DNA of 64,000 nucleotides from Bryobacteraceae bacterium (GCA_025980665.1 JAICXC010000008.1:1-64000), one strand, 5' to 3'. Shown: positions 1 to 7,703, counted from the stretch's first letter. The notes: a model not told the origin generated them from the sequence alone. Program-made: numbers and translations.

Positions 1-5
1 GTCTC

Positions 6-1235
6 GTGAAAATTCTTATCATCGGTAGCGGGGGCCGCGAACATGCGATTGCATGGCGTCTGGCGCAAGAAGGTCATCAGATTTACGGCGCGCCAGGCAA
101 TCCCGGGATCGCGGAACTCGGTCAGCTTCTGCCGACCACGGATTACCTGGCCGCGGCGGACTCGGTCGATCCCGATCTCACAGTCGTCGGACCGGAGGTT
201 CCCCTCGTCGCTGGTGTGGTCAATCAATTCCGCGCCGCCAAGCGCAAGATCGTCGGGCCGGCGCAAGACGCCGCGCAACTCGAAGGCAGCAAGATTCATT
301 CCAAGGGATTCATGCGACGCCTTGGTATTCCCACTGCTCGCTACGCTCGCGTGGAGTCGGTAGACGCAGGGATTGCCGCGCTCGCTGAGTTCGACAACCC
401 GGTTGTGATCAAAGCGGACGGACTGGCGGCGGGCAAAGGCGTCATCATCGCGCAAGACCGCGACGAGGCCGAGGCTGCCGTGCGGTCGCTCGGCCCGCGC
501 CTGGTGATCGAAGAATTTCTCGAAGGCGAAGAAGTCAGTTTCATCGCCCTATGTGACGGGAAAAGCATTGTACCGCTCGAAGCCACGCAAGATCACAAAG
601 CCGTGGGCGATGGCGACACCGGTCCCAATACCGGCGGAATGGGCGCATACTGCGACGGCCGCATCCTCGCGAAGTCCGATGCACAGCATGTGCTCGACAC
701 AGTGATCGGCCCGGTGGTTGAGGCCACTCGTTTCACCGGATTTCTCTACGCTGGACTGATAATGACCGCGAACGGGCCCAAGGTCCTCGAATTCAACGTT
801 CGCTTGGGCGATCCGGAAACACAGCCCTTGATGCAGCGTCTCGACTCTCCATTTGGCGAAGTCCTGATGGCTTCCGCGACTGGAAATCTTGCCGGCGTCT
901 CTTTACGTTGGAAGGCGGAACCCTCCGTATGTGTAGTGCTGGCTGCGGCAGGTTATCCGGGTCTAATCCGTACTGGCGATCTGATCACCGGTATCGATCG
1001 CGCCGGCACGCAAGTCTTCCAGGCGGGAACCAAGCAAAGTTCAAAGGGACTCGAAACGGCAGGAGGCCGCGTGCTGGGCGTGACGGCGTCCGGTACCGAT
1101 CTTGCCGGGGCAGCCGCGAACGCCTATGTCGCGGTGGGCAAGATTCACTTCAATGGGATGCAGTACCGGCACGACATCGCCCGCAAAGGCCTAAAGCGCT
1201 GGGGTCCTGCTACAATCAAGACAATTGCTCCTTGA
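6..1235 (+). CDS. purD: Phosphoribosylamine--glycine ligase (GARS)
   Basis: Joins glycine to phosphoribosylamine using ATP in cytosolic purine synthesis. The N-terminus carries the GSGGREHA loop (residues 7-14), the ATP-grasp region shows DGLAAGKGV (138-146), and LEFNVRLGDPETQ near residue 260 is the metal/ATP-binding end of the ATP-grasp fold. At 409 residues it is slightly shorter than most relatives, with no domain missing. The start is GTG at 6; only five bases of upstream sequence are visible, so the start and promoter cannot be checked. The stop lies five bases before a tRNA gene, so both may share a transcript. Confidence 0.96.
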   Translation: MKILIIGSGGREHAIAWRLAQEGHQIYGAPGNPGIAELGQLLPTTDYLAAADSVDPDLTVVGPEVPLVAGVVNQFRAAKRKIVGPAQDAAQLEGSKIHSKGFMRRLGIPTARYARVESVDAGIAALAEFDNPVVIKADGLAAGKGVIIAQDRDEAEAAVRSLGPRLVIEEFLEGEEVSFIALCDGKSIVPLEATQDHKAVGDGDTGPNTGGMGAYCDGRILAKSDAQHVLDTVIGPVVEATRFTGFLYAGLIMTANGPKVLEFNVRLGDPETQPLMQRLDSPFGEVLMASATGNLAGVSLRWKAEPSVCVVLAAAGYPGLIRTGDLITGIDRAGTQVFQAGTKQSSKGLETAGGRVLGVTASGTDLAGAAANAYVAVGKIHFNGMQYRHDIARKGLKRWGPATIKTIAP

Positions 1236-1240
1236 AGTGC

Positions 1241-1317
1241 GGGGACGTAGCTCAGTTGGATAGAGCGGTCGCCTCCTAAGCGACAGGTCGGCAGTTCGAA
1301 TCTGCCCGTCCCCACCA
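1241..1317 (+). tRNA. tRNA-Arg (anticodon CCT)
   Basis: Full cloverleaf: acceptor stem GGGGACG (1241-1247) pairs with CGTCCCC (1307-1313), anticodon stem GTCGC/GCGAC encloses loop CTCCTAA with anticodon CCT (reads AGG), and T-arm GGCAG-TTCGAAT-CTGCC is intact. Discriminator A at 1314 is followed by a genome-encoded CCA (1315-1317). It lies directly after purD. Confidence 0.97.
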
Positions 1318-1370
1318 TAAAATTGGGGCGCAGGATCAGAGGTACGACCGCTCGAAAATGAAGAATGGTC

Positions 1371-1417
1371 CGGTCGACTCTCCTAAGCGACAGGTCGCCA
1401 GTTCGAACTTGCCGGTC
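1371..1417 (+). repeat. Degenerate 3'-half copy of the tRNA-Arg gene
   Basis: Bases 1380-1417 match 1273-1310 of the tRNA gene at 34 of 38 positions by eye, and the match extends left to 1371 with a two-base insertion in the anticodon loop. The mismatches break the T-stem pairing and no acceptor or D-arm is present, so it should not be a functional tRNA. It starts 107 bases downstream of the same position in the real gene. Such 3'-half copies arise at tRNA integration sites, or by slippage. Confidence 0.75.
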
Positions 1418-1505
1418 GCTGGCAGAAAATTGCACTGGCGCGACGGGCTGTGGTATGAAAGAAGTTCCCTTTCACCAGGAAGTTTTGAGGTGATTTGACC
1501 CCAGT

Positions 1506-1766
1506 ATGGCTTACGTAATCGCAGAACCTTGCATCGGCACCAAAGACGCGGCGTGTGTGGACGCCTGTCCGGTGGATTGCATCCACCCTAAGAAAGACGA
1601 TCCTAAGTTCGCCACGGAAGAGTTGATTTATATCGACCCGGTCGAATGTATCGATTGCGGGGCGTGTGTTCCAGTGTGTCCGGTCTCGGCAATTTTTGCC
1701 TTGGACGACCTTCCGGAAAAGTGGTCCGACTTCGCCGGTAAGAACGCCTCCTATTTTGGCCGATAA
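1506..1766 (+). CDS. fdxA: 7Fe-type ferredoxin
   Basis: Small cytosolic electron carrier of 86 residues. Cysteine spacing is C9-x7-C17-x3-C21, then C48-x2-C51-x2-C54-x3-C58. This is the pattern of Azotobacter/Thermus-type ferredoxins holding one [3Fe-4S] and one [4Fe-4S] cluster: C9, C17 and C58 for the first, C21, C48, C51 and C54 for the second. C25 is an extra cysteine. The start ATG follows a GAGGTGA stretch about 12 bases upstream. The partner enzyme cannot be told from the neighbours. Confidence 0.93.
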   Translation: MAYVIAEPCIGTKDAACVDACPVDCIHPKKDDPKFATEELIYIDPVECIDCGACVPVCPVSAIFALDDLPEKWSDFAGKNASYFGR

Positions 1767-1797
1767 TGAAGATTCATTAAGGCTCTCCACATCCAGC

Positions 1798-1825
1798 TTG
1801 CATTGCGCAAGATACTGGTTATAAT
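1798..1825 (+). promoter_or_regulatory. Promoter for leaderless cytochrome c gene
   Basis: TTGCAT (1798-1803), a 16-base spacer and a perfect TATAAT (1820-1825). The start codon begins only six bases after the -10 box, so the predicted transcription start coincides with the ATG at 1832 and leaves no room for a ribosome binding site. Confidence 0.7.
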
Positions 1826-1831
1826 AGCCCC

Positions 1832-2215
1832 ATGCGCAAAATCCTCCTGATGGTTGTTGTGGCCGCTCTCGCCGCTTTCGTTATGTTCGCCCAAGATAAG
1901 GGCGGAGGCGGGAAGGGCGGTGGAAAGGGCAAGGCCCCTCGCGTCAACCTTAAGGTCCTGCCGGACGACGCTAATTTGATTCCAACGATGCAAAGTTTCG
2001 TGGCTGGCCTGGGTCTCGCGGACAAGGGCGGTTGCAACTTCTGCCATGAGATGGACCGGTCTTCCGACGCGAAGCCAGAAAAAGTGACGGCGAGGATGAT
2101 GATCTCCATGGTGAAGGACATCAACTCCAAATTCCCGGACGGCAAAGTACACGTCACCTGCTTCACCTGCCATCGCGGCAGCACGATGCCGTTGACCGCC
2201 CCGGCGGCCAACTAG
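1832..2215 (+). CDS. Small exported dihaem cytochrome c (reaction-centre cytochrome-like)
   Basis: A 127-residue exported protein with a signal peptide (residues 1-20, cleavage near FAQ), a Gly/Lys-rich low-complexity linker (23-36), and two haem-binding motifs, CNFCH (68-72) and CFTCH (110-114). Spacing and surroundings resemble the photosynthetic reaction-centre cytochrome c subunit family, of which acidobacteria without photosynthesis carry many small members. It probably carries electrons in the periplasm; its partner is unknown. It has its own strong promoter with an apparently leaderless start. Confidence 0.85.
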   Translation: MRKILLMVVVAALAAFVMFAQDKGGGGKGGGKGKAPRVNLKVLPDDANLIPTMQSFVAGLGLADKGGCNFCHEMDRSSDAKPEKVTARMMISMVKDINSKFPDGKVHVTCFTCHRGSTMPLTAPAAN

Positions 2216-2227
2216 CACCCGCAAGTA

Positions 2228-3055
2228 ATGCCCGGAATGGAGTTTGACGGGCTACGTGTTTTATCTCTCGAAAGCCGGCGTTCCGCTGAAATCGAGAAGC
2301 TGATTCGCGCACGGGGCGGCCAACCTTTTGTGGCCCCCTCGATGCGAGAGGTTCCCCTCGAAAACAATACCGAGGCATTTCTCTTTGCCACCCGCCTGTT
2401 TGTAGGCGAATTCGACATGGTGATTCTGCTCACCGGCGTCGGGGCGCGCCTGCTCAACCAAATCCTGGAAACGCGCTATCCGCCTGGAGCATTCCCCGAG
2501 GCTTTGCGGCAGTTAACTGTTGTGGTTCGTGGATCGAAGCCCGCAGCCGTCATGCGCGAATGGAACGTACCGGTGGCGGTGAGCGTTCCTGAGCCCAACA
2601 CCTGGCGCGAGATCCTAACCGCGACCGCTGCGCGGCCCGAGCGGAACATCGCCCTCCAGGAGTTCGGACGTAGGAGCACGGAACTGCTCGAAGGGCTGCG
2701 AAATCGCGGCGCACACGTCACTTCAGTCCCTGTCTATCAATGGGATCTTCCTAAAGACACCGGCCTGCTGCGCGAGGCTGTCCAGCGCCTTGCGGAAGGC
2801 CAGTTCGATGTTGTGCTGTTCACCACTTCGGTCCAGGCTGTTCACCTGCTCCGTGTCGCCACCGAAGAGCACCTGGAGGACCAGGTGCGTGCGGCGCTTC
2901 CTCGCATGGTCGTGGCATCGGTCGGCCCGAGCACCAGCGAAACGCTCCGCGAGCACGACGTTCCTGTCGATTTCGAGCCATCCCACCCCAAAATGGGTTT
3001 CCTGGTCAACGAAACTTCGCAGCAGGCTCGCAAGATTCTACAATCGAAGCAGTGA
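2228..3055 (+). CDS. hemD: Uroporphyrinogen-III synthase
   Basis: Closes and inverts ring D of hydroxymethylbilane in tetrapyrrole synthesis. The 275 residues show the two-lobed HEM4 pattern: an N-terminal lobe with the FDMVILLTGVGARLL segment (~residues 61-76), and a second lobe with FDVVLFTTSVQAVHLL followed by VVASVGPSTSETL near the end. A second in-frame ATG at 2237 is an alternative start. The stop overlaps the GTG of the next gene (GTGA). The neighbouring cytochrome uses haem, and hemH lies 9 kb away. Confidence 0.9.
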   Translation: MPGMEFDGLRVLSLESRRSAEIEKLIRARGGQPFVAPSMREVPLENNTEAFLFATRLFVGEFDMVILLTGVGARLLNQILETRYPPGAFPEALRQLTVVVRGSKPAAVMREWNVPVAVSVPEPNTWREILTATAARPERNIALQEFGRRSTELLEGLRNRGAHVTSVPVYQWDLPKDTGLLREAVQRLAEGQFDVVLFTTSVQAVHLLRVATEEHLEDQVRAALPRMVVASVGPSTSETLREHDVPVDFEPSHPKMGFLVNETSQQARKILQSKQ

Positions 3056-3264
3056 ACCCGAAGCAGGAGAACGAGTTTTTTCGCCTGATGGCGCGCTACT
3101 CTCCCGTCATAATGCTGATGCCGGCGAGCGCTCTGGCCGGCTACGCGATCGGCTACGGTCTCGACTATCTCTTTTCCACCGCTTTCTTGCGCTTTGTTTT
3201 CCTGATCCTTGGAGTAGTTTCGGGCATTGTCCAGTTGATCCGCATCCTGGGCCGCGATACATGA
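3052..3264 (+). CDS. atpZ: AtpZ/AtpI-family F0F1 assembly protein
   Basis: A 70-residue inner-membrane protein with two hydrophobic helices (about 17-36 and 44-64) and the ALAGYAIGYGLDYLF motif typical of the AtpZ/AtpI family, which sits at the head of ATP synthase operons and is linked to Mg/Ca transport or ring assembly. GTG start overlaps the hemD stop, and its own stop overlaps the next start (ATGA), so translation is probably coupled. Confidence 0.82.
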   Translation: MNPKQENEFFRLMARYSPVIMLMPASALAGYAIGYGLDYLFSTAFLRFVFLILGVVSGIVQLIRILGRDT

Positions 3265-3638
3265 GCGGTTTCAATTACGATCGCGCGCTGACCCGGATCA
3301 AATACCTTACGCTATTGGTCGGTTCGGTAGGCACGGCAGCGATATTTGTCGCGCGCGGGCGAGGCGCCGCCGCCGGATTCCTGGCGGGCGCCGGGCTCTC
3401 CTACGTGAACTTTGAACTGCTTTCCGGTTTGGCTTACGTGATGGGAGGATCTTCCCCGAAGGCGGCCGGTTGGGGCGTGCTGATCGCGCTGCGCTATGCC
3501 ATCGTCGGCGTCGCCGCCTATGTTATAGTGAGGGTTCTTGGAATCACGCCAGTGGCCGTGCTAGCGGGTCTTTTAGCGGTTTTCGCGGCGGTGATCCTCG
3601 AAATTCTCTACGAGTTAATTTTGTATGCCAGAACATGA
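3261..3638 (+). CDS. atpI: ATP synthase subunit I-like protein
   Basis: A 125-residue protein with four hydrophobic segments, fitting the ATP synthase I-chain family that helps assemble the c-ring. The ATG at 3261 overlaps the previous stop. The open frame runs far upstream through hemD, but that part is a shadow. The C-terminus overlaps the atpB start by 14 bases. The family is weakly conserved, so the call leans on topology and position. Confidence 0.8.
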   Translation: MSGFNYDRALTRIKYLTLLVGSVGTAAIFVARGRGAAAGFLAGAGLSYVNFELLSGLAYVMGGSSPKAAGWGVLIALRYAIVGVAAYVIVRVLGITPVAVLAGLLAVFAAVILEILYELILYART

Positions 3639-4362
3639 ACTGTGGCTAACCGCCCTGTTTAACGACTACCTTGCCGGTATCGCCAACTCGATCCTGGCTG
3701 TGTTTAATATTCACCTCGAGAACCAGGCCCGTCCGTGGGCGAATTGGATTGTGATGGAGCTGCTTGTGGTCGCGCTCCTGATGGCACTCGCGGCTGCGGT
3801 ACGGTCGAGTCTTTCACCAGACAAACCCGGAAAGCTCCAGCACATCTTCGAATTGCTGTACGGATTTATTAAGACGCAGGCTTCCGAAGTGGGCATCGAA
3901 CACCCGGAGAGATACTCTGCGTTCTTCGGCACGCTGTTCGTGTTCGTCCTGGCGATGAACTTGATCGGGGCTATTCCGATCTTCGAATCGCCCACCATGG
4001 AGGTTGCCGTACCGGTTGGGCTCGCGGTCGCCACGTGGATCTACTACCATGCTATGGGCGTGTGGGAGTTGGGGCCGGGGAAGTACCTGAAGCACTTTCT
4101 GGGCCCCGTGATCTGGCTGGCGCCGATCATGATTTTTATCGAAGTCATCGGCCACTTTGCGCGCATGCTCTCACTCTCGGTTCGCCTTTACGGCAACATG
4201 CTCGCGGGCGAACAGATTACCAACGCTTTTATCGGTTTGACCTACTTGATCGTCCCCGTGATTTTTATGTTCTTGCACGTTTTCGTTGCATTCCTGCAAG
4301 CCTATGTTTTTGCATTGCTCGCTATGATCTACGTGAGCATGGCGACTGCGCATGAGCACTAA
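3625..4362 (+). CDS. atpB: ATP synthase F0 subunit a
   Basis: Stator subunit that carries ions past the c-ring in the inner membrane. The 245 residues hold five to six membrane helices. The essential arginine is R187 in the conserved SVRLYGNMLAGE stretch. The N-terminal part (about 37-60) matches the first helix of bacterial a subunits. It overlaps atpI by 14 bases. No subunit b gene follows. Confidence 0.95.
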   Translation: MPEHELWLTALFNDYLAGIANSILAVFNIHLENQARPWANWIVMELLVVALLMALAAAVRSSLSPDKPGKLQHIFELLYGFIKTQASEVGIEHPERYSAFFGTLFVFVLAMNLIGAIPIFESPTMEVAVPVGLAVATWIYYHAMGVWELGPGKYLKHFLGPVIWLAPIMIFIEVIGHFARMLSLSVRLYGNMLAGEQITNAFIGLTYLIVPVIFMFLHVFVAFLQAYVFALLAMIYVSMATAHEH

Positions 4363-4367
4363 ACATT

Positions 4368-4395
4368 TTTATATAGATCACCTTTATATAGATCA
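4368..4395 (+). repeat. Two tandem 15-base units in the atpB-atpE gap
   Basis: TTTATATAGATCA occurs at 4368-4380 and again at 4383-4395, a period of 15 bases, just after atpB in the 141-base gap before atpE. It is the most AT-rich stretch nearby. It could be a processing site or protein-binding tandem; nothing else in the gap was recognised except the atpE ribosome binding site. Confidence 0.6.
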
Positions 4396-4503
4396 TCGGT
4401 AATAACGGCATCATCGCGCCGAGTGTGAGCCACTGATCCCCCAGGACAGCCCGGAACCACCTCCTCGGCGCAACTTAATACGAAAGGGAAGGTACACAAA
4501 GAA

Positions 4504-4815
4504 ATGATTACCAAAAAGACACTGCTTCTGGCAGCGTTGTTTTTGCTGGTTGCTTGTCCAATGTTCGGGCAGACTCCCGGCACGTCGGGCATGGGACCTG
4601 GAGAAGTGAAATTCTTCGGCGCTATGCTGGGTCTGGGGATCGCTGGAGGTCTCTGCGGAATTGGACAGGGCAAGGCGGTCGCAGGCGCTGCCGAAGCGAT
4701 CGCGCGCAACCCCGGAGCCGCGGCCGGAATTCGGTTCACATTTATTCTTGGTTTGGTGTTTATCGAAACACTCACCATTTACGGATTGGCCATCGTTTTC
4801 TTGTATTTGAAGTAG
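4504..4815 (+). CDS. atpE: ATP synthase F0 subunit c with N-terminal signal sequence
   Basis: Ring-forming proteolipid of the rotor. Residues 34-103 give the two-helix hairpin with the polar loop ARNPG (67-71) and the ion-binding glutamate E88. Residues 1-23 form an extra signal-like segment ending near FGQ; it also contains LVAC (15-18), which resembles a lipobox. Ion-site residues are Q55, E88, T89 and Y93 (see findings). At 103 residues it is longer than the usual 70-90 because of the leader. A GGGAAGG ribosome binding site precedes the ATG. F1 genes are absent from the window. Confidence 0.94.
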   Translation: MITKKTLLLAALFLLVACPMFGQTPGTSGMGPGEVKFFGAMLGLGIAGGLCGIGQGKAVAGAAEAIARNPGAAAGIRFTFILGLVFIETLTIYGLAIVFLYLK

Positions 4816-4823
4816 CCGCTGTA

Positions 4824-4858
4824 CTTGTGGGGTGGGGCTGCCAAGGCCCCGCCACAAG
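4824..4858 (+). terminator. Strong hairpin between atpE and the aldolase gene
   Basis: CTTGTGG (4824-4830) pairs with CCACAAG (4852-4858), continued by a GC-rich inner stem of GGTGGGGC against GGCCCCGC around a TGCCAA loop. No T-run follows, so it may slow transcription or protect a 3' end rather than be a full intrinsic terminator. Confidence 0.4.
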
Positions 4859-4865
4859 CATCCTC

Positions 4866-5750
4866 ATGAAGCTGCAAGGTATTTTCCCCGCCATCACGAC
4901 CCCGTTCGATCACAACGGCGACCTGTACAAGGTCAAAATCCAGCACAACATTGAAAAGTGGAATCGCACCGGTCTGGCGGGATACTTAGTCACAGGCTCG
5001 ACCGGGGAAACTCCTTACCTCACTGCGGACGAAAAGATCCAGGTGTGGGAATGGTCGGCGCAGTACGCGGCATCCGATAAAGTTCTGATCGCCGGCTCGG
5101 GAGCCGAGAGCGTCCGCGAGTCGATTCGGCTCACGAATCGCGCTGCCGAGCTGGGCTATAAAGCTGGTCTCGTATTGGCTCCGCACTATTTCCGAAGCAT
5201 GATGAGCCGCATGGAGACGCAGATCTTATTCTTCCGCGCGGTAGCCGATCAGGCCAAGATTCCGATCCTGCTGTATCACTTTCCCCAAGTCACCGGTATC
5301 GAACTGACGCCCGAAGCCGTCGCCACCCTCGCCGACCATCCCAACATCATCGGGATGAAGGACAGTTCCGGAAATCTCGAGGGGACCAAGCGATTCATCG
5401 CCGCCGTGAAACCCGGATTCCAGGTGCTCACAGGATCGGCCGGCCTGCTGGCAGAATCGCTGGCGGCTGGATGCCCAGGAGCCATCCTCGCTCTAGCCAA
5501 CGCTGTCCCGTACGCCTGCATCAGCATCTATGAGGCTCACCGCACCCGCGAACCCGAGGCTGCGATGGACTGGCAGAATCGCATCGCCTGCGCCGCAAAG
5601 CTCTGCGCGATCACCTACGGGATTCCCGGATTGAAGTATGCGATGGATCTGAAGGGTTACTATGGCGGTCCTACGCGTTTGCCACTGACCGTAGTCACTC
5701 CTCAAGCTAAGAGCGAGATCGAGCAGGGATTCGAAGGAGTCAAAAGCTAG
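4866..5750 (+). CDS. DapA-family (class I) aldolase/lyase
   Basis: A 294-residue TIM-barrel enzyme of the dihydrodipicolinate synthase / N-acetylneuraminate lyase family. The Schiff-base lysine is K165 (GMKDSSG), the catalytic tyrosine Y137 (LLYHFP), and the carboxylate-binding loop GSTGE lies at 44-48. The arginine that true DapA uses to bind aspartate semialdehyde, after the NVPGRT-type turn, is not present (YHFPQVTG instead). HPNIIGMKDSSGN resembles 4-hydroxy-2-oxoglutarate aldolase relatives, so the substrate is probably another 2-keto acid. Its 3' end overlaps the convergent CheW-like gene by 11 bases. Confidence 0.85.
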   Translation: MKLQGIFPAITTPFDHNGDLYKVKIQHNIEKWNRTGLAGYLVTGSTGETPYLTADEKIQVWEWSAQYAASDKVLIAGSGAESVRESIRLTNRAAELGYKAGLVLAPHYFRSMMSRMETQILFFRAVADQAKIPILLYHFPQVTGIELTPEAVATLADHPNIIGMKDSSGNLEGTKRFIAAVKPGFQVLTGSAGLLAESLAAGCPGAILALANAVPYACISIYEAHRTREPEAAMDWQNRIACAAKLCAITYGIPGLKYAMDLKGYYGGPTRLPLTVVTPQAKSEIEQGFEGVKS

Positions 5751-6084
5751 GGCACCGAATAAGCAGCGAGTCCGGATCTAGGATCCACTTTGAGCGACCC
5801 CTGGCGGCACGCAGTTTTCCGCCGCGACAATCCTTGGCGTAAGCGACGATCAGGTCCGAGACATAGTCCGCAGCGAAACCCGCTAAGCCCGATTCAGACG
5901 CGTTGGTCTCGAGCACCACCATGTAAGGATGCCGGCCATAGAAAACCGGAGGTAGCCCGAGTCGTTCTCTCAGATCGAAGATCGCGACGTCGTGGTGGTT
6001 CGCCTCGAACGGAGTGATGGCGCGCACGCGCGACGCATCGACGACAAAATCCCGGCCGGCGATACGAAACGGAAGATACTCCAC
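5740..6084 (-). CDS. CheW-like single-domain protein
   Basis: A 114-residue protein with the CheW beta-barrel pattern: an N-terminal YLPFRIAGRDFVVDASRVRAI strand pair in the style of CheW, VAIFDLRERLGLP (~33-45) matching the conserved DLR..LG motif, and VVLETNASESGLAGFAADYVSDLI (~56-79). Typical CheW is 150-170 residues, so this is short. No chemoreceptor or CheA lies nearby; it may be an adaptor for a distant kinase array. It converges on and overlaps the aldolase gene. Confidence 0.65.
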   Translation of the reverse strand: MEYLPFRIAGRDFVVDASRVRAITPFEANHHDVAIFDLRERLGLPPVFYGRHPYMVVLETNASESGLAGFAADYVSDLIVAYAKDCRGGKLRAARGRSKWILDPDSLLIRCPSF

Positions 6085-6091
6085 GCCTTTC

Positions 6092-7315
6092 TCATCGGTT
6101 CAACTTTTCCAAGTGTGAGCGCGAAGCATTCACGGCAATATATCCGCACGCTGCGACTGCTAAGAACATTTCCAGCACCTGACTATGGCCCAGCGTCAGC
6201 TCCGTCCAGCCCGAAATCATCACCGCGATGATTGTGGCGATGGCGCCATGAAGCACCCAGCGCGCCTCGGACTGCGCGGGTAGCCTGTGCAAAGAGGTCC
6301 AGAAATCGTACAGCATTTGGCCCAGCAGCCATAGCAATATACCCAACGCCGGTAACCCGCGCTCAGCCCCATAGTGGATGTAGATGTTGTGTAGGTGCTC
6401 CTTGTACCAGGCGACGGGGAACGGATGCGGGAGGTCAGCTGGAAGATATTCCATGAATTGCGGGCCAACCTGCTCGGGTCCCACGCCCACAATGGGGTGA
6501 GCTCGGATCATTTCCCAACCCACGCGACGTAGCGCAGCGCGATGAGCGCGCGAGTCCAGAACACCTTCCTGCGCGCCGAAGCTGGATAGAGCGCGGTCGC
6601 GCACCTTCAGGGGATTCGCCAGCAAGACAATCCCGATCAAAAGTGGCACGGCGGTGACCAACCATTTATTTTTCCACCACAGCAGCCATAACGCGCCGGC
6701 GACCGTCCCCAGCCACATGCTCCGAGTGAAGGCGAGGAGAATCCCTGCGCCGATGATCACGAGCGCCGGAATGAGCCAGCCAGAAGCGCGCCGGTTCACG
6801 GAAAACAATAGCAGTGCGCCAGCCATCAGGAGCGTCATCATGAGGAGGGCGCTGAATGTCATCCAATGATCGACGAAACCGGTGATGCGATTGCCATTGA
6901 CGTAGACGTAGTAGAAAAATCGTGGAGTGGAGCGGTACATGTGTACGAATTGCCCGAAACCCCACAGCGCGGACAGCGTCGCCCCGGCTGCCCAGGCCAG
7001 CGTGAGAATGCGGATCTGAGATAAAGTACGGACGGCGGAATACACCACGAAGAGCATCAGCCAGACGTAGAATTTCTTCACTTGCGGAATGCCTTCGCGC
7101 GCGTGGCCCGAAGCCGCCAGCGAAACCAAAGTCCACGCCATCCATAAGACCACCGGCCAGACTACGGGCGGCCATCGCCACCTATTACGGGCGATTAGAA
7201 GCGAGGCGATGGCCAATCCCAGCAGGATCTGGCTGGGCGCGATCTTGATAACGGACGCGACCGCAGCGGCACCCGCCAGGTAGAGCGGAGCTTGTTCCCT
7301 CCAGGTGGAACGCAT
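6092..7315 (-). CDS. O-antigen ligase / Wzy-type membrane protein
   Basis: A 407-residue inner-membrane protein with about ten to twelve hydrophobic helices and a large periplasmic loop containing a conserved His region (GWEMIRAHPIVGVGPEQV and YKEHLHNIYIHYGAERG), the hallmark of the O-antigen ligase/polymerase (Wzy_C) family. It would join or polymerise surface glycans. I place the start at ATG 7315, one base after the rhodanese stop; a longer form starting at 7342 would overlap it. The lpx genes in this window agree with an LPS-bearing envelope. Confidence 0.85.
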   Translation of the reverse strand: MRSTWREQAPLYLAGAAAVASVIKIAPSQILLGLAIASLLIARNRWRWPPVVWPVVLWMAWTLVSLAASGHAREGIPQVKKFYVWLMLFVVYSAVRTLSQIRILTLAWAAGATLSALWGFGQFVHMYRSTPRFFYYVYVNGNRITGFVDHWMTFSALLMMTLLMAGALLLFSVNRRASGWLIPALVIIGAGILLAFTRSMWLGTVAGALWLLWWKNKWLVTAVPLLIGIVLLANPLKVRDRALSSFGAQEGVLDSRAHRAALRRVGWEMIRAHPIVGVGPEQVGPQFMEYLPADLPHPFPVAWYKEHLHNIYIHYGAERGLPALGILLWLLGQMLYDFWTSLHRLPAQSEARWVLHGAIATIIAVMISGWTELTLGHSQVLEMFLAVAACGYIAVNASRSHLEKLNR

Positions 7316-7316
7316 G

Positions 7317-7658
7317 CTAGTAGCGCTGAACCGAAGAATCAATACGCAGGCTCCAGGCGTCGATGCCGCCGGCCATGCTCTGACACGCCTCGATACCTTG
7401 TTCGCGGAGCCAGTTGACGACGTTCAGACTGCGGACGCCATGATGGCAATACACGATCAGCATCCCTTCATCGGCGCGCGCGTCCAGATCCTGAAGCTCG
7501 CCCGGCACCGAGCGCATGGGAATCAGCGCCGCGCCTTCGATTTTTGCTTGCGCGAACTCGTGGGGCTCGCGGACATCGATCAGATGGAGCTTTTCACCGG
7601 AGTCGAGCCGCTGTTTGATTTCCTGAGGATCTACTTCAAGAGGAGGTGCGGCCATCAC
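7317..7658 (-). CDS. Rhodanese-like domain protein
   Basis: A single 113-residue rhodanese domain with the active-site loop CHHGVRS (C71-S77 approximately), the CxxGxR pattern of sulfurtransferases, preceded by the usual LIDVREPHEF motif. It may donate sulfane sulfur in cofactor or tRNA thiolation. Start is GTG 7658 or the adjacent ATG 7655. A TATGAT box sits five bases before the GTG. The membrane ligase gene follows after one base, so they are co-transcribed. Confidence 0.88.
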   Translation of the reverse strand: MMAAPPLEVDPQEIKQRLDSGEKLHLIDVREPHEFAQAKIEGAALIPMRSVPGELQDLDARADEGMLIVYCHHGVRSLNVVNWLREQGIEACQSMAGGIDAWSLRIDSSVQRY

Positions 7659-7663
7659 ACCCC

Positions 7664-7669
7664 ATCATA
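7664..7669 (-). promoter_or_regulatory. -10-like box TATGAT just before the rhodanese start
   Basis: TATGAT on the minus strand lies five bases before GTG 7658 and eight before ATG 7655, so a transcript would begin at or within the start codons. Confidence 0.45.
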
Positions 7670-7703
7670 CGCGGGTGGACGTTAGAACTTCTTCAGTTCG
7701 ATA

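Noticed and set aside
1145-1435. Minus-strand open frame across the tRNA gene (contains TGRFELPTCRLGG)
   Set aside because: It is the translation of tRNA DNA in reverse, a well-known source of false proteins, and overlaps the real tRNA and purD.
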